DNA of 64,000 nucleotides from Arthrobacter sp. H35-D1. Lineage in GTDB: Bacteria > Actinomycetota > Actinomycetes > Actinomycetales > Micrococcaceae. A model generated the notes under the pieces. It was not told where the DNA came from and ran no database searches. It worked only from the letters and a program-made list of their open reading frames with translations. The position numbers and the translations under genes were made by a program. The stretch lies in the NCBI RefSeq assembly GCF_030063185.1, contig NZ_JASISP010000002.1:246614-310613 (forward strand), written 5' to 3'. Positions within the stretch are counted from its first letter, which is position 1; each line of letters starts with the position of its first letter. This document shows positions 1-9,449 of this stretch, piece by piece.

Positions 1-227
1 CACCCACCCCGCCCCACCATGCCCCACCCGCCCGTTTTGGACGTTTTCTTTATTAACTCTCTCGAGGTTGGGGGGGCGCTCCAATGTTGGTCAGGGGGCC
101 GGCCCGGGGCCCCCGCCACAAAAACACTTATAAAGACAGGCGTTTTAAAAGGCGAGGGGGGCGGGGGGCTTTGGCCCCGACGGCCCCCGCCCCGACGTCG
201 TATTTTTCCGGCTCAGCTCGTTTTGGC

Positions 228-350
228 TCAGCGCTGGCGCATCTTTACAACAATGCCCACCAGCAGCGCCAGAAACGCTGCCGCGGCAATACCCGTGATC
301 AGGTTCGCGGCAACATAGGGCGCCGCCAACCAGTCAAACAAATCAGTCAC
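228..350 (-). CDS. small single-pass membrane protein (40 aa)
   Basis: This short frame starts with GTG and reads MTDLFDWLAAPYVAANLITG, then a hydrophobic stretch (about residues 15-35), and ends with the basic tail KMRQR. A purine-rich ribosome binding site (GGGAGTGG) precedes the start. It lies about 100 bp downstream of purH on the same strand, so it is probably translated from the purH transcript. The sequence is what one expects of a one-helix inner-membrane micropeptide; I recognise no family and assign no function. Codon use is GC-rich at third positions, which supports real coding. Confidence 0.6.
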   Translation of the reverse strand: MTDLFDWLAAPYVAANLITGIAAAAFLALLVGIVVKMRQR

Positions 351-454
351 AATCCACTCCCATTTTGTTGGACCCGCAGGAGGGCTTGGGTGGGCCCACA
401 GCCGCGAGGGCCCCGCCCCGAGCTTGCGACCCGAAATTGGGGAGGAAGTGGGGC

Positions 455-2128
455 CTAGTGGAAGAAGTGGCGGGCGCCGGTGAAGTACATGGTGATTCCT
501 GCGGCGTTGGCTGCGGCAATCACTTCTTCATCACGGACGGATCCGCCGGGCTGAACCACGGCGCGGACACCGGCGTCGAGCAGGATCTGCAGGCCGTCGG
601 CGAACGGGAAGAACGCGTCGGAGGACGCCACGGCACCCCGTGAACGCTGTTCCGAAACGGCACCTTCGGGAGCGCCAGAAGCGCCGCCGGCTGCGTCAAC
701 ATCGGATTCCACGGCCACGCCGAGCGTGTTGGCACGTTCCACGGCCAGCTTGCAGGAGTCCACACGGTTGACCTGGCCCATGCCAATGCCCACTGCGGCG
801 CCGTTGTTGGCGAGCAGGATGGCGTTGGACTTCGCTGCGCGGACGGCGGTCCAGGCGAAGGCGAGGTCGGACAGGGTGGCGTCGTCGGCCGGGGCGCCTG
901 CGGCGAGGGTCCAGTTGGCGGGGTTGTCGCCGTCGGCGTCGACCTTGTCTGACATCTGCACCAGCATGCCGCCGGAAACCTGGCGGACTTCTGCCGGGTA
1001 GCGGCCGTAGCCCTCGGGCAGGGACAGCAGGCGGATGTTCTTCTTCTTCGAGAGGATTTCCACCGCTTCGGGCTCAAAGTCCGGGGCGATGACAACTTCG
1101 GTGAAGATCCCTGCCACGGTGCGGGCCATGCCGGCGGTGACGGTACGGTTCGCCGCGATGACGCCGCCGAATGCCGAAAGCGGGTCGCAGGCGTGGGCCT
1201 TCGCGTGGGCGTCGGCGATGGGATCTGCCGCGTCCGGGGAGGCCACGGCCACACCGCACGGGTTGGCATGCTTGATGACGGCGACGGCCGGGCCGGCGAA
1301 GTCGAAGGCAGCACGCAAGGCGGCATCGGCGTCGACAAAGTTGTTGTAGCTCATGGCCTTGCCGTGGAGCTGGTCCGCCTGGGCAATGCCCGACGGCGCA
1401 CCCTTGTCCACGTACAGCGCTGCCTGCTGGTGGGGGTTTTCTCCGTAACGGAGCACCTCTGAGCGTTCCAGCGAGTAGCCCGCGTAGGACGGCCAGTCGA
1501 TGAGACCGTCGCCGTCCTCGTCCAGGAACTGGGCGGCGGTCCAGGCTGCCACCGCGTTGTCGTAGGAGGCAGTGTGGGCGAAGGCTGCTGCGGCGAGGCG
1601 CTGGCGGGCGCCCAATTCGAAGCCGCCGGCCTGCGCTGCTGCAATGACGGCACCGTATTTGGCAGGGTCCACCACCACGGCCACCGAGGGGTGGTTCTTG
1701 GCGGCCGCACGGACCATGGAGGGCCCGCCAATGTCGATCTGCTCAACGACGGCGTCCTGTCCGGCACCGGATTTCACGGTGTCCACGAACGGGTACAGGT
1801 TCACGACCACCAGGTCGAAGGGCTCGACGTGCATTTCTTCGAGCTGGTGCACATGGTCGGGCAGGCGGCGGTCAGCCAGGATCCCGGCATGGATGAGCGG
1901 GTGGAGGGTCTTGACGCGGCCGTCCAGGCACTCGGGGAATCCTGTCAGCGTGGACACTTCGGTTACGGGAACACCGGCGGCAGCAATTTTGGCTGCCGTT
2001 GAGCCGGTGGAAACAATGGCGACACCGGCGGCGTGCAGGCCCATGGCCAGCTCCTCCAACCCGGATTTGTCGTAGACCGAGATCAAGGCCCGGCGGATGG
2101 GAACACGGTTAAGAGGAACGCTTGTCAC
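455..2128 (-). CDS. purH: bifunctional AICAR transformylase / IMP cyclohydrolase
   Basis: PurH performs the last two steps of IMP synthesis in the cytoplasm, formylating AICAR and closing the ring. The N-terminal MGS-like cyclohydrolase domain (about residues 8-150) shows the typical [13 protein letters not shown] and STGSTAAKI stretches. The C-terminal transformylase domain carries the active-site KHANPCGVA motif (K286, H287). I place the start at the GTG giving [10 protein letters not shown] because a GGAG site lies 7 nt upstream and homologues begin here; the frame stays open further upstream without support. The 557-aa length is slightly long because of a Gly/Ala-rich insertion around residues 476-500. 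Family knowledge places purN next to purH in Arthrobacter, but here purN lies 7.3 kb away. Confidence 0.96.
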   Translation of the reverse strand: MTSVPLNRVPIRRALISVYDKSGLEELAMGLHAAGVAIVSTGSTAAKIAAAGVPVTEVSTLTGFPECLDGRVKTLHPLIHAGILADRRLPDHVHQLEEMHVEPFDLVVVNLYPFVDTVKSGAGQDAVVEQIDIGGPSMVRAAAKNHPSVAVVVDPAKYGAVIAAAQAGGFELGARQRLAAAAFAHTASYDNAVAAWTAAQFLDEDGDGLIDWPSYAGYSLERSEVLRYGENPHQQAALYVDKGAPSGIAQADQLHGKAMSYNNFVDADAALRAAFDFAGPAVAVIKHANPCGVAVASPDAADPIADAHAKAHACDPLSAFGGVIAANRTVTAGMARTVAGIFTEVVIAPDFEPEAVEILSKKKNIRLLSLPEGYGRYPAEVRQVSGGMLVQMSDKVDADGDNPANWTLAAGAPADDATLSDLAFAWTAVRAAKSNAILLANNGAAVGIGMGQVNRVDSCKLAVERANTLGVAVESDVDAAGGASGAPEGAVSEQRSRGAVASSDAFFPFADGLQILLDAGVRAVVQPGGSVRDEEVIAAANAAGITMYFTGARHFFH

Positions 2129-2204
2129 AGAAATTCTCCGTAGGGTGGATCGACGATGGCGACATATAGAGTTTAGGCCACTTCCCGCCGGTAGGATTTC
2201 CCTT

Positions 2205-3764
2205 ATGACTTCACGTGAGCTGGACCACGCAGCGTCCCTGGCTGAAACCATTGCACCCAACCTCCCCGCAGAACTTCCCCGACTGATCAATTCGGTCATC
2301 CTTCCCGGCTTTATTGGTACGACTGTGCCACAGTGGTTGGCGACGGCCCTCGACAACGGGCTGGCCGGCGTCGTGTACTTTGGCCACAATATTGACCCCG
2401 ATGCCCCGGAACAGGTGGCGGCCCTGTCCGCCGCCATTCACGCGGCCAACCCGAGCGCCGTCATCGCCGTGGACGAGGAAGGCGGAAATGTCACCCGCCT
2501 GCAGTCCCGCGACGGCTCCACCCTTCCCGGTGCTGCCGCCCTGGGCGCGTTGGATGACTTGACGACGACGGCTGCCGCGGGCCGGGCGATAGGTCGCCTG
2601 TGCCGGGACGCCGGCATCAACTTGACCATTGCCCCGGTGGCGGATGTCAACACCAACCCGTTGAACCCCGTCATCGGCGTGCGGGCCTTTGGCGCCGACA
2701 CCACCCTTGTCAGCGCCCACACCGCCGCTGCCGTCACCGGCATCCAACGCGAGCGGGTGGCCGCCTGCGCCAAGCACTTCCCCGGGCATGGGGACACCGT
2801 GGCCGACTCGCACATGGACACGGCGCGCGTGGACCTCACCATGGAGCAGATGAGGCAGTTCCACCTGCCCCCTTTCAAGGCTGCTGCAGATGCCGGCGTT
2901 GCCTCCATGATGAGCGCGCACATCATCATTTCCGAACTCGGCGAGGTTCCCGCCACCTTGAACCCGGCCGCCGGCGCACTTTTGCGCGAGCTGGGTTTTG
3001 AAGGTGTGTTGATCACCGACGCGCTTGACATGGCCGCCGTGCGCGCCACGGTGGGTCCCGGCGAGGGCGGCGTGCTGGCACTGCTGGCCGGCAACGACCT
3101 GCTGTGCGTCGGCAACCCGCAGAACGCCTACACCACGGGTCGGGACGACGAGTCCTGCTACACCGAGGTGTACGATGCCCTGCTCGCCGCCGCCACTTCC
3201 GGCCGCCTGCCGGAGGAGACGCTGCGCCGTGCCGCCGCCCGCGTCCAAGCACTGGCGCAGTGGTGCGCCGGCGAACCCGACGACGCCGCCGCGGATGCCA
3301 TCGACTGGGCGGACGTGGCTGCCCGCGCCTGCCGCCTGGACTCGCTGGGCGAAGGCTCCGCTGTTTCACTGCCGGTGCTCACGGGGACGGGCCGGGTGAC
3401 GCTGATCGATTCCCGCACAGGCCACAACATGGCAGCTGGCCCCACCAAGAATTTCCTCGCCACGGCGCTGTCCAGCTACGCGGTGACCGAAGCCAACGCT
3501 GCCGAGCTTTCCGGCGCAGAGCTGGAAATCCTCGTCACGCAGTCGCAGGGTGCAGTGCTGGTCATCGCCGATTCACTGGACTCCCCCGAGCAACAGGAAA
3601 CGCTTGAGCTCGTGCTTTCCGCGGCGCCCGGCGCCGTGTGCATCAATGCCGGTTTAGCCCCCGAACATCCCTGCGCCGTCGCCACCATCCACTGCCACGG
3701 GTTCAACAGGGTTGGCGCCCAAGCAGTCGTTTCATTGCTGGAACAAGAGCAGGGAGCGCCATGA
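2205..3764 (+). CDS. nagZ: glycoside hydrolase family 3, beta-N-acetylhexosaminidase
   Basis: NagZ-type enzymes remove GlcNAc from muropeptides during cell-wall recycling. The GH3 N domain carries [10 protein letters not shown] (91-100), the family signature [14 protein letters not shown] (190-203) with the His of the Asp-His acid/base pair at H203, and the probable nucleophile D272 in ITDALDM. There is no signal peptide, so it should act in the cytoplasm, unlike the secreted B. subtilis enzyme. At 519 aa it is longer than the short Gram-negative NagZ and keeps a C-terminal extension. The start is the ATG before TSRELDHAA, preceded by AGGA. It is the first gene of an operon whose stop overlaps the murQ start (ATGA). 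Confidence 0.92.
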   Translation: MTSRELDHAASLAETIAPNLPAELPRLINSVILPGFIGTTVPQWLATALDNGLAGVVYFGHNIDPDAPEQVAALSAAIHAANPSAVIAVDEEGGNVTRLQSRDGSTLPGAAALGALDDLTTTAAAGRAIGRLCRDAGINLTIAPVADVNTNPLNPVIGVRAFGADTTLVSAHTAAAVTGIQRERVAACAKHFPGHGDTVADSHMDTARVDLTMEQMRQFHLPPFKAAADAGVASMMSAHIIISELGEVPATLNPAAGALLRELGFEGVLITDALDMAAVRATVGPGEGGVLALLAGNDLLCVGNPQNAYTTGRDDESCYTEVYDALLAAATSGRLPEETLRRAAARVQALAQWCAGEPDDAAADAIDWADVAARACRLDSLGEGSAVSLPVLTGTGRVTLIDSRTGHNMAAGPTKNFLATALSSYAVTEANAAELSGAELEILVTQSQGAVLVIADSLDSPEQQETLELVLSAAPGAVCINAGLAPEHPCAVATIHCHGFNRVGAQAVVSLLEQEQGAP

Positions 3765-4702
3765 CCACCGCAGAAGCACGCGGCATCGATGCGGTCCGCT
3801 CCGAAATCGGTGCGCTTGTCACCGAGTCGACCAACCCCCGGTACCCGGATTTGGCGGCACTGGGCACTTCCGAGCTCGTCGCTGGAATGAACAGCGAAGA
3901 CTCCCTGGTTCCGGCCGCGATTGGCAGACAGCTTCCCGTCATCTCCGCCATCATCGATGAGATTGCCACCCGCATGCGCCAGGGCGGCCGGCTCATTTAC
4001 GTCGGCGCCGGGACACCGGGCCGGCTGGGCGTGCTGGATGCCAGCGAGTGCCCGCCCACTTTTGGCACCGACCCCTCATTGGTGGTCGGTGTCATTGCCG
4101 GGGGCCGGACAGCCGTGAACCAGGCGGTGGAAAACGCCGAGGACAGCGAAGAAGCCGGGGTCGCAGACATGGCCGCCTTGGATTTGGGCCCCACGGATTC
4201 GGTGGTGGGCCTGGCAGCCTCGGGCCGCACCCCGTATGTGGTCGCCGCAGTGAAGGCCGCCCGCGCGCAGGGCGCCTACACGGTGGGCTTTGCCTGCAAC
4301 AACAACTCGGTCCTGGGCGCCGCGGCGGACACGGCACTGGAAATCGAGGTGGGCCCGGAAATCCTTAGCGGGTCCACGCGGTTGAAATCCGGAACCTGCC
4401 AGAAACTGGTGTTGAACATGATCAGCACCATCAGCATGGTCCGGCTGGGCAAGACCTACAAAAACGTCATGGTTGACCTCCGCGCCACCAACGCCAAGCT
4501 GCATGCCCGCAGCGAGCGCACGCTCATGCGCGCCACCGGCTGCGACGCCGCCACGGCCACCTCGGCGTTGACCGCAGCCGACGGCCACGTCAAGTCCGCG
4601 ATCCTGTCCATCATGACGGGCCTGCCTGCCTCCCAGGCGACGGAATTGCTGGCCGCCAACGACGGTTTCCTGCCTGCAGCCATCGCCGCCGGCACCCTGT
4701 AG
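3761..4702 (+). CDS. murQ: N-acetylmuramic acid 6-phosphate etherase
   Basis: MurQ cleaves the lactyl ether of MurNAc-6-phosphate to give GlcNAc-6-phosphate and D-lactate. The 313-aa protein has the N-terminal TESTNPRYPDLA stretch, and the SIS-fold signature GAGTPGRLGVLDASECPPTF with the catalytic-region Glu, followed by SGRTPYV and the GSTRLKSGT phosphate-binding segment. It is co-translated with nagZ through an ATGA overlap. No MurNAc kinase (AnmK or MurK) or MurP-type PTS component is present in the window, so the phosphorylated substrate must be made by a gene elsewhere. Identification by family motifs is strong. Confidence 0.95.
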   Translation: MTTAEARGIDAVRSEIGALVTESTNPRYPDLAALGTSELVAGMNSEDSLVPAAIGRQLPVISAIIDEIATRMRQGGRLIYVGAGTPGRLGVLDASECPPTFGTDPSLVVGVIAGGRTAVNQAVENAEDSEEAGVADMAALDLGPTDSVVGLAASGRTPYVVAAVKAARAQGAYTVGFACNNNSVLGAAADTALEIEVGPEILSGSTRLKSGTCQKLVLNMISTISMVRLGKTYKNVMVDLRATNAKLHARSERTLMRATGCDAATATSALTAADGHVKSAILSIMTGLPASQATELLAANDGFLPAAIAAGTL

Positions 4703-4725
4703 AAGTACGACGCCGGAGCCCTCCC

Positions 4726-5844
4726 ATGCCTGCCACCCACCAAGAACTCGAAAAAGAAATACAAAGCCTGCTCGACCAGTGCGTGGGCGACGGGGTTGCA
4801 CCCGCCGCCAGCTGCGCCGTCGCGCTCGGCCGTGATTGGCTGCCGGAAATAAGTGCCGGGAAGGCCTCGGCACAGAGCTTCTTCGATCTGGCCTCCGTCA
4901 CCAAACTTTTCAGCACCGTCACGGCGCTGGCCCTGGTGGATACCGGCACCCTGGAACTGGATGCGCCCATCAGCACCCAGCTGTCCGCCTACCGCGACGG
5001 GCCGAAGTCTGCCGTGACGCTGCGGCACCTGCTCACGCACACCTCCGGGCTGCCCGCGCAGTGGTTCGGTTGGCGGACCGCCCTGTCGGAGGGACGCGGC
5101 TTCAACCGGGAAGCACTCCTTGCGGACTTGCTGTCCACGAAGCTGGAGGCAGTTCCGGGAACGCGCTTTGAGTACTCGTGCACCGGATTCAACACCATCA
5201 TGGCGGTGGCCGAACACGTGACGGGCACGGCTTGGGCGCAACTCGTGCAGGAGCACCTGCTGGATGCACTGCCCACCACCGGCATCACCGGCGCTCCGCC
5301 GCTGGAATTGTGCTCCCCCACTGAATTTCAGCCCCTGTTGGGCCGCGGCCTGGTCCAGGGCGTGGTCCACGACGAAGCGGCGTGGTCGCTGGGCGGATTG
5401 AGCGGCAACGCCGGCATGTTCGCCACAGCCGCCGGGTTGCGCGTCTTTGGCGTGGCGCTTCTCAACGGCCTGCCCGGCATCCTCTCCCCCGGGCTGGCTG
5501 CGGAGATGTGGCGCAGCCAGCTTCCCGAGGTGCTGGGCAGCCATTTCAGTCCTGACAACCCCGAATTCGGCCACGGACTGGGCGTGCGCATCAACCAGCA
5601 GCCATGGATGGGAACGCTCGGCACGCGGGCCCGCGGACATGGAGGATTTACCGGCACGGCGCTGCTGGTGGACAAAAGCCGGGACGCCGTCGTGGTCCTG
5701 CTCAGCAACCGGGTGAGCCCCAGCCGGGACGGCAATGACGCAACAGAACTGCGCAAGGCGGTGTCCGACGTCGTGCTGGCTGCGGCCACGAGCAACGCCG
5801 CGGAAGAAGCTGCGCCGTGCCCACAACAGCGGAAGGCACCATGA
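4726..5844 (+). CDS. serine hydrolase of the beta-lactamase family, AmiE-like
   Basis: This 372-aa protein belongs to the class C beta-lactamase / penicillin-binding fold (PF00144). The catalytic SxxK tetrad is visible as SVTK near residue 60, the YxN-equivalent as YSCTG, and the third motif as HGGFTGT. No signal peptide is seen, so it is probably cytoplasmic. In Bacillus subtilis the muropeptide cluster contains AmiE, a member of this same family that cuts MurNAc from peptide; position directly after nagZ and murQ suggests the same N-acetylmuramyl-L-alanine amidase role here. That assignment is inference from context; a D,D-carboxypeptidase or esterase role cannot be excluded. The stop overlaps the next start (ATGA). 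Confidence 0.82.
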   Translation: MPATHQELEKEIQSLLDQCVGDGVAPAASCAVALGRDWLPEISAGKASAQSFFDLASVTKLFSTVTALALVDTGTLELDAPISTQLSAYRDGPKSAVTLRHLLTHTSGLPAQWFGWRTALSEGRGFNREALLADLLSTKLEAVPGTRFEYSCTGFNTIMAVAEHVTGTAWAQLVQEHLLDALPTTGITGAPPLELCSPTEFQPLLGRGLVQGVVHDEAAWSLGGLSGNAGMFATAAGLRVFGVALLNGLPGILSPGLAAEMWRSQLPEVLGSHFSPDNPEFGHGLGVRINQQPWMGTLGTRARGHGGFTGTALLVDKSRDAVVVLLSNRVSPSRDGNDATELRKAVSDVVLAAATSNAAEEAAPCPQQRKAP

Positions 5845-7193
5845 GCGTCCCCGCGGCAGTGTTGACGGGCGACCGTGTGGTCCAGGAGCTGCCGTGGCGT
5901 TGGCGGGTGCAGGGCAGTATTTTCCTCATAGGCGGGCTCGGCTTCATGTTCGATGCCTGGGACGTGACGCTGAACGGTTTCCTCATCCCCCTGCTGTCGA
6001 AGGAATGGGGTTTGAGCCCGGGCCAGGCAGCGTGGATTGGGACGGCGAATTTGATCGGCATGGCCGTGGGCGCGTTTGCCTGGGGGTCCATTGCCGACAT
6101 CATTGGGCGCAAAAAGGCGTTCACCCTGACGCTGCTGATTTTTGCCGCGTTCACGGTGTTGGGCGCCGTGTCCAATGAGATTGTGCTGTTTTGTGTTTTC
6201 CGCTTTATGGCCGGTTTTGGCCTGGGCGGCTGTATCCCGGTGGACTACGCGCTGGTGGGCGAGTTCACCCCGCGCAAGCACAGGGGGCGGGTGCTGACGG
6301 CGATGGATGCTTGGTGGCCCATTGGCGCGTCGTTGTGCGGGGTGGTCTCGGCGGTGTTGATGGCCAGCTTTGGCAACTGGCGCTACTTGATGCTTGTCAT
6401 GGTGCTGCCTGCGCTGCTGGTGTTTTGGGTGCGCGTGGGGGTGCCGGAGTCGCCGCTGTTCCTGGTAAAAGCGGGCCGACCCGCCGAGGCGAAGGCCGTC
6501 ATTGACAAGCTCATTGAACGCACGGGAGCCACGGTGGGGCCCTGGGTCCTGCCCGATCCGGCGGATGCCCCGCGCTTGTCGCTGGGCAAGGTCACCGACC
6601 AGCTGGCCGGGCTGTGGCGCTTCAATTGGCGCATCACGGGTGTTGCGTGGTCTTTGTTCCTGACCATTCTGCTCGTGTACTACGGGGCGCTGACGTGGAT
6701 GCCTTCCATTTTGGTGGCCACCGGCTACGCCGAGAACAAGGCATTCATGGCCACGGCCTCCATGACGGCGATTGGCCTGGTGGGCGTCATCGCCGCGGCC
6801 CTGCTCGTGGAGCGGGTGGGACGCAAGTGGATCCTGGCCGTCACCGGGCCGCTGGCCGCACTCTCGCTGGTGATCTTTGCCTTGGTGCTGGATGCCCCTG
6901 TTGCTGCCCAAGTATGGCTTTTGGTGTTTGGCTTCGTCATCCAGGTGGCCATCCCCGTGCTCTACACCTATGTCTCCGAGTTGTACCCGACGCATCTGCG
7001 GGCCACCGGTTTTGGCTGGGCGTCCACGGTTTCGCGGGTGGGTGCCGGGTTGGTGCCACTGATCTTCGGCTCCCTGCTGTGGCCCGTTTTGGGTCTTCCG
7101 CTGACTTTTGGCCTCACCGGCGGGTTGGTGCTGCTGGCCGTGGTTTGGATGGCATTCGCCGCGCCGGAAACGAAGGGCGCCGCGCTTGACTGA
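5841..7193 (+). CDS. MFS transporter, probable muropeptide or sugar importer
   Basis: The 450-aa protein has about 12 hydrophobic segments and the MFS motif A region GSIADIIGRKKAF between helices 2 and 3, with VPESPLFLV before the central cytoplasmic loop, as in sugar-porter-like MFS members. The start ATG overlaps the stop of the serine hydrolase and has GGAAGG 5-10 nt upstream. As the last gene of the nagZ-murQ-amidase operon it is the best candidate for bringing the cell-wall fragment into the cytoplasm, a job done by AmpG or MurP in other bacteria. The substrate is inferred from the operon only. Confidence 0.85.
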   Translation: MSVPAAVLTGDRVVQELPWRWRVQGSIFLIGGLGFMFDAWDVTLNGFLIPLLSKEWGLSPGQAAWIGTANLIGMAVGAFAWGSIADIIGRKKAFTLTLLIFAAFTVLGAVSNEIVLFCVFRFMAGFGLGGCIPVDYALVGEFTPRKHRGRVLTAMDAWWPIGASLCGVVSAVLMASFGNWRYLMLVMVLPALLVFWVRVGVPESPLFLVKAGRPAEAKAVIDKLIERTGATVGPWVLPDPADAPRLSLGKVTDQLAGLWRFNWRITGVAWSLFLTILLVYYGALTWMPSILVATGYAENKAFMATASMTAIGLVGVIAAALLVERVGRKWILAVTGPLAALSLVIFALVLDAPVAAQVWLLVFGFVIQVAIPVLYTYVSELYPTHLRATGFGWASTVSRVGAGLVPLIFGSLLWPVLGLPLTFGLTGGLVLLAVVWMAFAAPETKGAALD

Positions 7194-7199
7194 CTTTGG

Positions 7200-7652
7200 C
7201 GGAGGCAGGGGTTGCGGCGGCGACGGGACAACTAACCGCACCGGTGTCATCACCGACCCGCTCGTGCCGGAGGCCTGAAATGACTTCAATTCCAGCGATC
7301 CCGAGAAGTCGGCCCAAGACGCCATGCGCGGCCGCGGGCTTCAGGGTGAAGGATTCACACTGGCCATGTTGACGTCCCGAACCCCCTCCATGACAACATT
7401 CTGGTGGAGACTCCCCTTCCCGACGGCAACCTGGCCAACAGGGACCAGCGCTGGGAATACATCACTGAAGACACCTATCCTGCGTACATGGATTTGGCCA
7501 ACGACCCGGACCGCTTGCAGGACATTGTTGAGCAACAAGTGAGCGATCAGGGATACCAAGACGCAGTGGACTCCAACCGAATTCTTAACCGAATGGATTC
7601 CATCAGCGACCAGATAGTCTTCGGAGATGGGAATCCGTTCGATGGGAAATAA
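7200..7652 (+). pseudogene. decayed gene remnant upstream of a lipoprotein
   Basis: Protein-like text can be followed in one frame from about 7234 (TTNRTGVITDPLVPEA), through an in-frame TGA at 7276-7278, then DFNSSDPEKSAQDAMRGRGL up to about 7380. It continues in another frame as HDNILVETPLPDGNL and then an 82-codon open stretch ending at 7652. The last part, rich in Asp, Gln and Tyr, has good coding character but no ribosome binding site in front of its only possible starts. I read this as one gene broken by a stop codon and a frameshift, overlapping the start of the following lipoprotein gene. The original family is not recognised. Confidence 0.5.
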
Positions 7653-8349
7653 CCGCCGCCATGGCCCGTTGCTGGTGTTGGCCCTGCTCCTGGCGCTGGC
7701 CCTGGCCTCATGTTCCCTACCATTCCAAACGCAACCCAGCACCACAGAGGAGACTTCCGTGGGTACCAGCACATCCATGATGGACAAGGCCGGGATCAAG
7801 AAGATCAAGGCCGACGGCGGGGGCCGCTTCGACCTGAGCGCCACCTCCGTGCCACAAGAGTCGGTGGGGCTGGCCCCCCATGCGAATGACGTCGCCTACC
7901 TTGCCACGGACATTGACAAGCCAGTGAAGATCACCCTCGAGCTTCCCCATGACACACTGACCGTGAAGACCAGCGACTTCAAAATGTCCACCTATTCAAC
8001 CAGCCCCTTCGTCGACACCGTCACGTGGTTTGAGCCAGTGGACGGACTCGATGCCTTGGATGCCGCCGTTGCCGCGGCGAATGAACATTTTGGCTTTTCA
8101 CACACTAACTTGGCTGCGTGGGAGGCCAAGGATTTCATGTCTGCAGGAAGCAAGGGCCAACAGAGCCTGGGCATGGGAGTAAAGAACGGCACCGCCGTGT
8201 ACCTGTTGGTCTATTGGAAGAAGGACTCCCCCGCTCAGGTTCTGCAGTTCTCCGCCTTGATAGCCCCGGGCTATTACAAGCCTGAAGTTCAGGCAGAAAT
8301 TGCCGAGTACGGCCGGGCACCCATCGGTTTCGATGCGGATGGGGAATAG
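7642..8349 (+). CDS. lipoprotein of unknown function
   Basis: The 235-aa product begins MGNNRRHGP, has a hydrophobic signal stretch and a lipobox LALASC (acylated Cys near residue 24), so it should be an exported, membrane-anchored lipoprotein. The rest is soluble, with no motif that I can tie to a family. I prefer the second ATG (7642), 9 nt after GGGA, over the one at 7627. It overlaps the end of the decayed frame upstream, which suggests the two were once a translationally coupled pair, for example an exported protein and its surface partner. Confidence 0.72.
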   Translation: MGNNRRHGPLLVLALLLALALASCSLPFQTQPSTTEETSVGTSTSMMDKAGIKKIKADGGGRFDLSATSVPQESVGLAPHANDVAYLATDIDKPVKITLELPHDTLTVKTSDFKMSTYSTSPFVDTVTWFEPVDGLDALDAAVAAANEHFGFSHTNLAAWEAKDFMSAGSKGQQSLGMGVKNGTAVYLLVYWKKDSPAQVLQFSALIAPGYYKPEVQAEIAEYGRAPIGFDADGE

Positions 8350-8436
8350 ACGCCCTCCCCCACGGTTCCGCCACATCCACCGTATAGCCTGTCTTGTACA
8401 GAGATGTGCACCCTTGCACGAATTTGAGGAGAAACC

Positions 8437-8739
8437 ATGAGCGCTCTGCTTCCCACTGTTTTTGCCACCGCCGGCCTGCTCGGCGGATACACTGCCGCCC
8501 GTGCCACGGGGAACCGCCAGCTGGGCGGTGCCGTGCTTGCCGCAGCCGGGGCAGCAGCTTTTGCGAGCTGGAAGAAAAACGCCGGGACCGGCAGGGCGAC
8601 GGTGTTGACCGCCACCTATGTGCTGGCTTTTGGCGTCTCGCACCCGTTGGCCAAAAAGATGGGGGCACTGCCTGCGGTGTACACCATCACGGCTGCCACG
8701 GCGCTGGCCTCGCTCTGCTTTGGCGGCAAGCGCGGCTAA
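8437..8739 (+). CDS. small membrane protein (100 aa)
   Basis: The 100-residue product consists of three or four short hydrophobic helices rich in Ala and Gly (GLLGGYTAARATGNRQLGG, AAAGAAAFASWKK, VLTATYVLAFGVS, TAATALASLCFGG) and ends in GGKRG. A very good ribosome binding site GAGGAG lies 7 nt upstream of the ATG. It resembles small integral membrane proteins common in Arthrobacter genomes. No catalytic residues are visible and I assign no function. Confidence 0.75.
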   Translation: MSALLPTVFATAGLLGGYTAARATGNRQLGGAVLAAAGAAAFASWKKNAGTGRATVLTATYVLAFGVSHPLAKKMGALPAVYTITAATALASLCFGGKRG

Positions 8740-8816
8740 TGTATCCCGCCCGACTCGATAGAATGAATGTGGCGGCCCGTCTGGTTGCTGCCGCATTGAT
8801 ATAGAGAAGGGCATGC

Positions 8817-9449
8817 ATGGAACTCGCCGCCGACGCTACAGGCTTCCTCTCCAGCTTCTGGATATACGTCGTCGGAGCAGGTTTCGTCGCATTTTCAGCA
8901 TTGCTTCCGCCTGTTCCCAGCACCACCGTCTTCGTCGCCTTGGGCGCACTTGCCGGGATCGACGGTGGCCCCAACGCGGGCTTCTTGGTGCTCGCCATGC
9001 TGGCAGGTGCCGTAGCGGGGGACCTGGCCACGTACGGGCTCATGCGGCTCTTTGGCCAAACACGCTGGGGATCGACGCGCGGTCCCAGACGCCAGCGGGC
9101 CGTTGACGCCGGCACCCGCAGGCTGCGGCAACGGCCATACATGTTCATGCTGACCTCGCGCTTCATCCCACTGGGCAGGCTGTCCGCGAACATGGCCGCG
9201 ACCATTGCCGGATACCCGCTGCGCGCCTTCTTGGTGTTTTCATTGGTTTCCGGCAGCATTTGGTCTCTTTATTCAGTGGGCATTGGGATCCTGACCCAAT
9301 TCTGGCCCAACGTCTCCACGCAGGTGGCAGTGCTGATTGCGATCGTCGCCTCCATTGTGTTGGGCTGGCTCGTTGGCAAAGTCTCCACGTGGCTGCTGGA
9401 CAGGAAAAACTCAAGGGAACATCCAGCAGCGGTACTTCCGGAAAGTTAG
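8817..9449 (+). CDS. DedA family membrane protein
   Basis: This 210-aa protein matches the DedA/SNARE-associated family: a first helix, the loop region VPSTTVFVALGALAGIDGGPNAGF, the central GAVAGDLATYGLMRLFG, the conserved basic stretch RPYMFMLTSRFIPLGRLSANMAATIAGY (R followed by IP.GR), and C-terminal helices. Family members are phospholipid scramblases or flippases and support membrane homeostasis. The ATG has AGAAGG just upstream; another ATG 4 nt earlier is out of frame. Its stop overlaps the purN stop region by 4 bp on the opposite strand, so the two genes converge with no spacer. Confidence 0.85.
   Translation: MELAADATGFLSSFWIYVVGAGFVAFSALLPPVPSTTVFVALGALAGIDGGPNAGFLVLAMLAGAVAGDLATYGLMRLFGQTRWGSTRGPRRQRAVDAGTRRLRQRPYMFMLTSRFIPLGRLSANMAATIAGYPLRAFLVFSLVSGSIWSLYSVGIGILTQFWPNVSTQVAVLIAIVASIVLGWLVGKVSTWLLDRKNSREHPAAVLPES

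Noticed and set aside
19-458. Plus-strand open frames at the left edge
   Set aside because: They are Arg/Pro/Gly-rich, lack ribosome binding sites and overlap a better minus-strand micropeptide frame and a GC-rich, hairpin-prone stretch.
2211-3248. Minus-strand frame opposite nagZ
   Set aside because: It is a shadow with no start signal; nagZ on the plus strand has all GH3 motifs.
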